Shown here: piece after piece, positions 55,774 through 64,000 of the stretch
Layout: each line of letters begins with the position of its first letter
Numbering within the stretch: the first letter of the stretch is position 1
Source of the DNA: Falciphora oryzae
Lineage: Eukaryota > Ascomycota > Sordariomycetes > Magnaporthales > Magnaporthaceae
DNA: 64,000 bases
Assembly: GCA_000733355.1 (NCBI GenBank)
Contig: JNVV01000001.1
Location: 3,444,278-3,508,277, forward strand
Reading direction: 5' to 3'
Notes under the pieces: generated by a model
Database searches by the model: none
What the model saw: only the letters and a program-made list of their open reading frames with translations
What the model was told of the DNA's origin: nothing
Program-made: the position numbers and the translations under genes

Positions 55774-58137
55774 CTAAAACCCAACCCGAGCCGCAAAGTA
55801 GGCCTGCGCCGAGGCGACCTTGTCCTCCGGGATAACGTAGAGTGGATGGACGGGCGCGACACGGTCCTCGTCATTGAACACCTGCATCTCATCCTGGTAG
55901 GGCGAGACCACCCAGCGGGGCGCCTCCAGTGCCACGTCGCCGCCGTCGCCATCGTTGCCCACCGACGTCGGATCCGGGGATATCAGCTGCCACCTGTTTT
56001 CTGCGGAGCTCAAACCCGACAGGACGTAACATGAATGGTATGCGTCAGACGACCTGTTCCCCCGGTGAATACTGTCAGACCTGCAATGATAGACACTGTC
56101 GCTCGCTACCTTTTTATCTCTGCCGTGTCACCCACATGAACTACAAGGAGAGCTTGTAGATCGATGTGTAGGCCGAGATGGCGAAAAAAAAAAAAACGGG
56201 GGTAGTAAATGCAGAGAACCGGATCGGCACTCACTTTCCAGGCTTGTCACGCAGGCCGCCGCGCTTGGTCTGATCCTGGCAGCAACAGAGGATGTAGCGT
56301 ATAAGGCCCTCCCGGCTGAACAGGGGCTCGGGCGCGGCAGAGGCAGCGGCAGAGGCGGCGATGGGTCCCTTGAGGCAGGCCTCGATCAGCGGCCAGCAGC
56401 CTCCTACCCAGTGACTGTAACACCCATCCACGAGCTTATTGGTGCGACCAGAGAATCCGCCCTCCGGGGCATATTGGCGCGAGGAGAGCCACGATATGAG
56501 TCGTGGAACATTGAGGTATCTGTTGATAACGGGGCAAAAAGGAGAGGCGAAGGTGGCAAAGGTGAGCTGTCAGTCAGTCGCCATGCACAGACAGGGTCAT
56601 CAAAGGGTTGTGATAGGACCCTGCCGGGTGACGGTCCTCTAGGGGAGAGGAGCGGCAGGCGGAAAAGGGCCAGACTTCTGCACGGGGCGGACTCACTTCG
56701 GGATCATCTCGTCTGGAGAGCCAAGGAGGGACAGGCAGCCGAGGGCACAGAATGCATACGCCCCGTGCGCCTCCGCATCCGGCTGGCCCGATATGCCGCC
56801 TTCAAAAGTTTGGCCTAGTGCCAGTGTCGGTGATATCGTATGTTGTTAACAGTCAAAGTCTGCTTTTGTCTGGGAATGTAGACTAGATGATGGTAACAGC
56901 AGCCAGAGAAAGGGCTAAAGCGGGACGCAGCGGCACGCCCGGGCGAAGAGAAAAAAGAATAATAAAAAAAAAAAAAAAAGGCGGTGTCCTCGTCGGGGAG
57001 GGCCGACTTACACCGTCGAACGTAGTCTCCTAGCTTGGTGAACAGGTTCGCGCGAGGGTCGCGCGCATAGGCCTCGGAATCTTGCGACAGGTCGAGCGGC
57101 AGGTTCAACAGGGTGATGACCACCGCAGCACAATACGCGCCCCTGAGTGACGTGGGCCCACGAGATGGGTTGGTTCGATTGTCAGGTACAAGCCTTGCGG
57201 AGGACAAGCCCTTTTCCCACCCCTCCTCGCCTCCCCTTCCAGACTCTCCGTCCGGCGCTGGCCGACGGGCGTGGGTGTAGGAGAGAGGAAGAGGGCGGAC
57301 AGGACAGGAAGGCAGAAGGGCTGGTACGACTCACCTGACATCCTCCTCTCCGCCGACAGACATGCGGAAACCGCCGTCGGCCTGCTTGAGGGAGCACAGC
57401 CACTTCCACATGGCCCTCCTGTCGACGACGGCCAGGGCGTCCTCGGTGCCGACAAGGACGAGGGCGAGGACGGTGGCGTAGGTGGTGGCTAGGTGGGAGG
57501 TCTGGTCGTGGCCGCCGCCAAAGCCGCCCTCGGGGTTCTGCATGGAGCGTGCAGTGTCGGCCACGCGGGCGGCATACTTCTCGGCGACGTCCTCGCCCAG
57601 CAGGGCCAGGCCGTTGAGGGACCAGTACAGGAACCAGGGGCGGCTGGCGTCGGCGGCGACGAAGGGCGCGGGGAGCCGGCCGACGGTCTTGTGCAGGAAC
57701 CGGATATGGCGGTCGCGGTCCAGGCGCGGCACGCCGTGCTCGTTGTGCTCCAGGTCGGCGTTGCTCGCCGACAGGTACACCATGCACGTCTCCGCCGTCT
57801 CGTCCTGCGTCAGCGACGTGCCTGTGCGCAGGTCGTCCCTGACGGGCGGCCGCGCCGTGAAGAGGTCTGGGATCATTGCGGGGCGGTGGCTGGCTGGCCG
57901 CGCCGGCCCTGCAGCGCCTTGTCGGTGCCCGATGCGGGCAGCCTTGTCGTCGACTCGCTCGGATTCTGCCACGGCCGCGTTCTCGGCGGGCAGTGCGGCA
58001 ATCTTGGTCTTGGCCTGGGTACTACTACTCGCTCGTCCAGACGCACCCGATGCAGGGGAAGCCGACGCGGGCGCTGTTCGCGGTGTCGTTCTTTTAAATA
58101 TGACCCGGCGGCGGAGACTCTTTGTTTGGGAGCTCAT
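55774..58137 (-). CDS. ram1: Protein farnesyltransferase beta subunit (Ram1)
   Basis: Catalytic subunit that, with the alpha subunit, farnesylates CaaX proteins such as Ras and a-factor. Exons: 58137..57335, 57142..57012, 56814..56697, 56519..56235, 56053..55774; all introns GT...AG; phases 2,1,2,2 agree; 538 aa. Core: RHIRFLHKTVGRLPAPFVAA, DASRPWFLYWSLNGLALL, alpha-alpha-barrel Gly/Phe motifs (PEGGFGGGHDQTSHLATTYA, ADGGFRMSVGGEEDVR-GAYC, QTFEGGISGQPDAEAHGAYA, PEGGFSGRTNKLVDGCYSHW). The zinc ligands are present: Asp and Cys in LVDGCYSHW, His in DAYHSCYVLSGLS, which separates FTase from GGTase. The first ~87 residues (Arg/Ala/Ser-rich) have no family equivalent. Starting at 57876 (MIPDLFTARPP) is a strong alternative giving 451 aa. 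Confidence 0.92.
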
Positions 58138-61100
58138 GTCAGGTGGAAACGGACGTCGATGCCCATTTCTGCCGTGCGCTCAAATGCCAGCCGGCTGCGG
58201 CGGGACAGTCGCAACCAAGACTTTGCCTGTGCTTGCTATTGTTCCTGCTGTGCCATTCGCTCGCACCTCCTGAATTCCTGCCGTTTACAGTCGCTGCGCC
58301 TGTCCTGCTCGCTCCCTACCAACGCAGCCGTGTCGACGTCTTGTCGCCCTGCGCCGCTTCCAGCGCACGTCTTTGTTACGTTCTACGTTTGTCTGAAGTC
58401 ATTCGGATCATCTTCGGCTAAAACGGCAGTCACTTGAGCCGCCCGCCAGGAGCTAGAGGGGTCTGCCGGGTCTGCCCTTCTACCATCTCAATCGTGACAA
58501 CGATATCGGCCCAAGCACATGAATGCATCACCTAGCTCAACGCTCTGGTAGGTAGCCCGTGCACAATTGAACTTCATCGAGGTAAAGACGGATGCCAAGC
58601 AAAGATGAGACTTGACGGAACCCTGTGGAGCTACCAGCCACCGGGCCACTGCCACCCAAGCACTGCTGGTCAGAGCTTCCCTTGCCGGGCTCCATCGATG
58701 ACTGTAAGTCCTGCCAACTTACAAACACCAGGGAGATCTCCCTTGCAGCGCGCCTGCTCTGACTCTGTCAGGTGTCAATGCCTCGGCACCTCATGGATAC
58801 CATCATCCAATTTTATCACGAGGTGACTCTGCGATGCCAAGGCCCGGTCTAAACCTCAAGCGCCCAAAGTGGCGATGAATTACGCGCAGTAGTGTCGCCC
58901 GATCGCTACCCTTTTCGCCGTTCACACCAAGCGGCTATGGACAGGCGTTTTGGGATGTCAGATGAGAGCCGAGGCCATTTCCAAAAATATCACGTGCCCC
59001 GCTAGAGACCAACTCCATTCTCAGAGGGCACCTGGCGTCTCAAGCCATGTGCAGTGACAGATAGAGACCAAGCTTGCGCGTGCCCCCATGCTGGCCGTGC
59101 AGTCTGACCCTGATTGCCCGACGACAAACACAGAGTTCAGAGATGCTTGTCCTAGCGTGGCAGTAGCCTCACCCGCAGCGCCGCGCCATACCATACCCGG
59201 TACTTGCTGGCGCCAGAGGCTATCGTTGCCTGGCCGGGTGCCCTGCCCTTGGGCTGCGATCCTCTCAAGCTGCAGGATCTGCTGCAAAGCCTCATTCCAT
59301 TCCCGGCCTTGGTGCCGGAAAAGCGTGCGTAGTAACAAAGTCTAACGGACCCAAGGCAGGCAGATATACGGAACGGCGTCCTGCCGGCCCCAGCAAGCCC
59401 GCGTCCGATGCTCCACCCTCCGCCCGAGCCATTGCCATTATCTCCTCTTCTGTTTCAAACCCGCGAGATGAGAGGAGAGAGCAAGGGACACGGGTTCGGG
59501 ATCTTTGCCAATCGTAGATGCCAGCCGACCATCCGCCTCGGAGTCGATGCAGGCCACGGGGATGAACCTCGCAACAAGTGCGTTCGGTACAGCAGCGGCC
59601 TACTAGGCATCTAGATGTGTCGCAAGGGCCTGGACTAGACAGGGGTGCAACCTTGCTGGTCGCCGCCAACACTGACGAGGAGAGTGAGAGGGGCAGTGGC
59701 GATGCGCGCGCGTGTGGATCGTGGACAGGAATTGATGTGGAACGAGTTCGTCTTGGTTTTCAATACTCCGTAACGGCGGTCAAGACGAAAGCATTTGGCT
59801 GCAATTGGCCCGCCCACCTGGAGAGGAGACAGCAATGGAAGAGGGACGGACCGGACGAAAAAAAAAAAAAAAGAGAGACCCCGCTTCGGCCCCGCGGGCG
59901 TTTGTCGATTGTTCAATGGTTTGATGGCCAGCGCAGTCAACCAAGGCCATCGAAGCCTTGGCCGGCCCGAGCGGCCTCGCTAAAAAAGAAAGAAGAGCGA
60001 ACAACAAAAGCCAGGGGTCGAGGAGAGGATCCGAGGACGGGGGGTAAACGCCATGATCGCATGAGGATTCCCCGGCTTCCCCTGTTTGTCGCTGGCTTTG
60101 CTGGCTTACCTTACCCGCGTTTCCGAGAGGCGGCTGGCTGAACAGGGCAAAAACCCAGCCGCCATCATGGTCCTGGGCAAACCTGAAAATCACGAACCAA
60201 ACTTCCAGGTCGCCGACAAGCGGCCACCTAGGCTGTCCGGCGGAACGCGTTGCATGGCCAGGCGGCCCTTTTCAACCAGTTGCAGGCGCGTCTTGGCCCG
60301 GCCAGCCAAGGGGACGGACACACGCTTTCTTTTTAAGCTTCCCAATTCCCCTTTCAAGACGGCTGAGCCGTTCGCTTGGCCCAGGATTTTTGTTCCTTTT
60401 TAGCCTATCCCGCTCCCGTCAGCTGAGCTTTCCCCTCCTGTGGCACGGGCCTGGGAGGGTGGGAGGTTCCAACCGTGTTTGGCACGCAAGCCGACGGCAT
60501 ATCGAGGGCGGGCTACGTGGGGAAACATCAGCTCAGGTCCTGCAAGGAGCAAACCGGGCAGGCAAGAGTGGACTCGGAAGTGGGCTGGTGGGCGAGCTAG
60601 GACCAGCTAGCGTAGCTGGTGGCTCCCACTGGACCCTCCAGGAGGAGTCGCGAGTTGAGCCGAGTGCAACCACTGGATGCCGGGCGTGGGATAGTCGGAG
60701 TATTTCTTATCCCACTGTGTAGGGACTTCTTGTCGCCCTGTGCGTGCATTATGCTGCGTCCCTGGCACACGCTGGTTGGGTTGTGCGTTCGCGCAGTTTC
60801 GCCCCCCGGCAGTGAGGGTTGGAGAGGACATCAGCCGACCTGGGGCAAGTGTCTGGGCGAAAGTCCCTGAATTACGTCTGATGGGCTTGATGCATCCAAG
60901 TGAGACAGGCCGAAGATCAATATGCAGGTCGCACAGGCAATTAGGGCAATTGGATTCTCAGAAACCAGAGATGACAGAAGACTGAACAAAGCAAAATACC
61001 CAGAAACACATGGCAAACGGCTTTGCCGCCGGGCTATCCGTCATGGCGTGGGGTGGTTGGATGAAGTCAATTGGCTTTGACATGGTGGGCACACTGCCAA

Positions 61101-62597
61101 AATGGAAGGGATGCCGGCTCAACGGCGTACAATTGCGATTGCAAAGTCGCAACCACGCAACGAGGGTCTCTGCTGACGCTCCCACACAAGTGGCCCCGGC
61201 CATATCAAGCCGCCCTCGACGTGGCACAACATTGATTCAAGTCCGTAACCGGTATTGATGTGCCCCCCGGATGGTGTAGCCAGTCAGAAAAGCCGCCTGG
61301 CCGTGGTGCTGTGGTCCAGAGTGGCGAAGCAAGGGCGATTGCTGTCGACGCACAACAATGGAGCCGGCGGGGAGAGTCCCCGGGGAGGTGCTCGCCGTCA
61401 AGGGACACTGGACGGTCGGCAACCAGACAACAACGAAGAGTCTGCAGGCGCCTTTACGCATTAAGGGTTCATTGATGGAGTCTCTTCTTACTCGCCCTTG
61501 GCACTGCAAATCCATACTCGAGCCGGGGGTTTGGGGGTGGAGGGCCTCGGTCGTCGTCAGTTTTGGCGTCACTCCCAGAGCAGATCTCATACGCCATCCG
61601 TGCTCCCTTGAGCTGGACGGGACGGGGCTAGCTGGTCCTGGGCGTTAGCCCCAGACGCCAGCCTCCCGTCACCAGCCCCTCGAGGGCTCAACTCAACAAT
61701 TGAGCCGACTCGACAAGCTGCGAAGAGGCCACAAGCGACCTCGGAAATTTGCTTGATTGTTTCCCGGCCAGTCCCGGGGCGGCAACAATGGACGATGCTG
61801 CGCAAGAGCCCATTCTATCAGGCTCTTCCCGGTGCTTCAGGCGATCTGGCCGCCAGGGCTTGCAGGGTTGGATGGCCCTAGAGGCATGGTACCGCGGTTG
61901 GCGCTGGCGTCCGGTGCCACTTTTGCAGTTGCGCCCATCAACTTCGTCCCATCCGTCAATTAATCGTCCTCCCACTGGCCCTGAAGGACTTGGGGCAGGA
62001 AAGGGGGGAGCAAGCGGGGTGGCTGACATGTATCCGTGACAGTGCGAGCTACGCAGGCCAAGCCTGTGGCCACTTGACAGCATGCGTTTTTTAGCCGGGG
62101 GCCCTGATTGGCCGGCGGGCCCCCCCGCTGCCGGTGGTGCTCCATGCTCTTGCAGGCCGGCGACGGCGCTGATTGGGCGGGTGTGGCTGCAGCACGTCGT
62201 GCCGGGGGCTGGCGAGCCAGCAGATGCGTGCTCACCGCTTCTTCCTCGGAGCACGCCTGCGAGTGCGGGACCGCTGCGTCCCATGGGGACAAACGTCTTG
62301 TCCCGCGGCCCTCTCCCACTCCTCTCCTCCTTTGGTCCTCGTCCTCCACGCCGTCCGTTGCCGTGTCGGACTGTGTGTGTGCCGTGCTTCCACGAAGGGG
62401 CGCTCACTAACCGATTTCTCAAGCCCCTTGGCCTCGACCTCCTCTTTTCCCCCTCCTTCCAACATCAGTCCTGACCCTCGCTCAAACCTGCCCCTGATCT
62501 CCCTCGAGATCCCGACAGAAAGAGCGGTGTCCAGGTCCGTTCCGATACAATACTATCAAACCCCTCGAGAGCGCCTTCTCCCTGGTCCTCGTTCAGA
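58138..62597. other. 4.5-kb upstream region of the regulator gene
   Basis: Between two diverging genes: the ram1 promoter at the left and probably a long promoter and leader for the regulator at the right. It holds two inverted CCAAT motifs (62107-62111, 62172-62176) and an A15 run near 59859. Open frames (e.g. 61688-62422 on -, 59578-60141 on +) lack family signal and overlap one another. No gene called. Confidence 0.5.
62107..62176 (+). promoter_or_regulatory. Pair of inverted CCAAT (ATTGG) boxes
   Basis: ATTGG at 62107-62111 (TGATTGGCC) and 62172-62176 (TGATTGGGC), 65 bases apart and about 425-490 bases before the regulator ATG. Both fit the fungal HAP/CBC core; binding is inferred. Confidence 0.4.
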
Positions 62598-64000
62598 ATG
62601 TCCTTCGACTTCAGTACCGCCGCCGGAGGAGAGGTCGTCTTGTTAGAGCAGCTTGCCTACGATCCTCGCGAGAACTACCAGCAGTACACGACCACCGCGG
62701 CCGCCTCCTCCTCCGCCCTCACGACCGCGTCGCCCATCACAATGTCTCCCGTGTCACAGTCAAATCGCCAGAGCCCTGGCGTCTCATGGCAGGTCTCGTT
62801 TGACATGGCTGCCTCGGTGGCCGCCGTCGCCGGCACGCACTCGCCCACCTCACAGAGCCACTCGGTCTCGTCGCCCGAGGACTCACCGCAGGCGCCCTCA
62901 CCGGGGCACCACAGCTCCGCCGCCTCAAGTCCGCTGCAGCACCAGCTTTCGCCGTTCCAGACTGCCGCCCACCCACTCCTGACAGACTGGGCCCTCCAGC
63001 AGCAGCAACAGCAGCAACAACAGGCACAGCCGCAGCAGACCCAGGTCCCCCAGGACCTACAGCTGTACAACGACAACACGGCAGCGGCCCTGATGAGCTT
63101 CAACCCGTTTGTGCAGGCCAACTTTCCCCATGCGATCGAGTACCTGCCTGCCACCACTACGGCAGCCCTCGACACGGCCATTCAGCTGGAGCCGACGTTC
63201 AACAGCATCTCCCCGGTCGACGACAGCGCCCAGCAGGCCATGCAATGGAGCCTGGGCATGGCGAACTGGCAGGATTTTGGCGCGGCCGCTATGACCTACG
63301 CGCAGGCTGACGGTCTGCCTCGCGTGGGCAGCCTGGGCAGCCACTCGCCCACCAACTCGTACCTCGAGGTCCTTTCGCTTGGGTCGGGCAGCGACAACGG
63401 CTGGGCCACCGTGGACTTCCCCGCCTACGAGAGCGCCGCCGCGGCTTTCCAGCAGCAGGTCCAGAACACGGCCATTTTCAACCCCAGCCAGACCCTGCAC
63501 CTGAGGTCCAACTCGGACTCGTCGAACTCGGATGGCGGTGGCTCCCTCGACTTTGGAAACAGCTCGCTCGAGTTTGGCAGCTACGAGGAGGTCAACTTCC
63601 CGTACTCGCCCTTTTCGCCCGAGTCGGACACTCTCGACTCGACTGCCGCTCACCGCAACTGCTTCCATGGTGATGGCCACCAGCACCACCACCACCACCA
63701 CCAGGCTGCGCCGACCGAGATCATCAGCCCCGCAGCCGCCGTGGCGCCCATGCCCATCAAGGCTGCCGCGCCGTCAAGTAGGCCTGCGCAAGCCAGCGGC
63801 TCCGGCGCCGGTGCCAGCTCCTCCTCGGCCTCGCCTCCCGCCCGCCGCTCTTCTGGCCCTCGCAAGAGCCCGATCGCCAAGCCGACCAAGTCCGTCATTC
63901 GCCGGACCTCGACCGGCAAGGAGGCCGGCACGGGCGAGAAGAAGGTTGGCCGCCGCAAGGGTCCCCTCCGTCCGGATCAGAGGAAGCAGGCTAGCGAGAT
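62598..64000 (+). CDS. Gln/His-rich transcription regulator, N-terminal part
   Basis: Starts at 62598 (AGAATGTCC) and stays open for 467 codons to the window edge with no intron needed. The N-terminal ~430 residues are Ser/Ala/Gln-rich and probably an activation region: a poly-Gln block (~135-145), acidic Ser patches (SLGSGSDNGW, FSPESDTLDS), and a 7-residue His run (~355-365) with intervening Gln. The last visible part is basic and Ser-rich (ARRSSGPRKSPIAKPTKS) and ends GRRKGPLRPDQRKQASEI. A basic segment of this kind directly precedes the Zn2Cys6 cluster in a group of large fungal regulators, so a C6 zinc cluster just outside the window is inferred. It could instead be another class; the DNA-binding domain is not visible. 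Confidence 0.75.
   Translation, partial: MSFDFSTAAGGEVVLLEQLAYDPRENYQQYTTTAAASSSALTTASPITMSPVSQSNRQSPGVSWQVSFDMAASVAAVAGTHSPTSQSHSVSSPEDSPQAPSPGHHSSAASSPLQHQLSPFQTAAHPLLTDWALQQQQQQQQQAQPQQTQVPQDLQLYNDNTAAALMSFNPFVQANFPHAIEYLPATTTAALDTAIQLEPTFNSISPVDDSAQQAMQWSLGMANWQDFGAAAMTYAQADGLPRVGSLGSHSPTNSYLEVLSLGSGSDNGWATVDFPAYESAAAAFQQQVQNTAIFNPSQTLHLRSNSDSSNSDGGGSLDFGNSSLEFGSYEEVNFPYSPFSPESDTLDSTAAHRNCFHGDGHQHHHHHHQAAPTEIISPAAAVAPMPIKAAAPSSRPAQASGSGAGASSSSASPPARRSSGPRKSPIAKPTKSVIRRTSTGKEAGTGEKKVGRRKGPLRPDQRKQASE

Overview
The window is a GC-rich stretch of a filamentous ascomycete genome (Pezizomycotina, most likely Sordariomycetes). The evidence is short GT...AG introns with CTAAC-type branch points, a tRNA interrupted after position 37, and a fungal gene set: an RGG-tailed Argonaute, an Opi3-type methyltransferase, L-galactonate dehydratase, RAM1 and a Gln/His-rich regulator. 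Genes are dispersed, there is no operon logic, and several intergenic regions are 2-8.6 kb long. I see no intact transposon, CRISPR array, viral gene, rRNA or secondary-metabolite cluster. One 41-base run of N (54231-54271) marks an assembly gap.

Layout. 1-636 (-): 5' part of an MFS transporter, cut by the window edge. 2253-3269 (+): RRP7. 4249-4420 (+): tRNA-Glu(CTC) and tRNA-Lys(CTT) only 5 nt apart. 4912-6666 (-): ADGF/ADA2-type adenosine deaminase. 7280-11480 (-): 5-oxoprolinase. 12717-16148 (-): slicer-competent Argonaute. 18493-19360 (-): Opi3-like methyltransferase with a 17-nt internal exon. 20132-22052 (+): membrane protein with a spermidine-synthase-like domain. 22325-23584 (-): PNPOx-like FMN-binding protein. 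26401-34763 (+): a 2731-aa protein with seven predicted membrane helices, an acidic segment, and two tandem-repeat arrays. 35532-36100 (+): small DUF1772-like membrane protein. 36544-37978 (+): L-galactonate dehydratase. 38440-39843 (-): Apd1-like thioredoxin-fold [2Fe-2S] protein. 41190-42652 (-): GDP-mannose pyrophosphorylase with a 7-nt first coding exon. 45932-47203 (-): small dsRBD-like protein with an approximately 826-nt intron. 55774-58137 (-): farnesyltransferase beta subunit. 62598-64000 (+): a Gln/His-rich regulator cut just before its probable Zn2Cys6 cluster.

The genes cover unrelated functions: ribosome biogenesis, RNA silencing, glutathione and purine salvage, phospholipid and GDP-mannose synthesis, prenylation, and galacturonate use. 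The most unusual element is the giant 7-helix repeat protein at 26401-34763. The gene model proposed here starts about 180 bases upstream of the longest open frame and restores a complete first membrane helix. Exon boundaries throughout were read by eye from splice consensus, reading phase and family similarity. No database search or transcript data was available.
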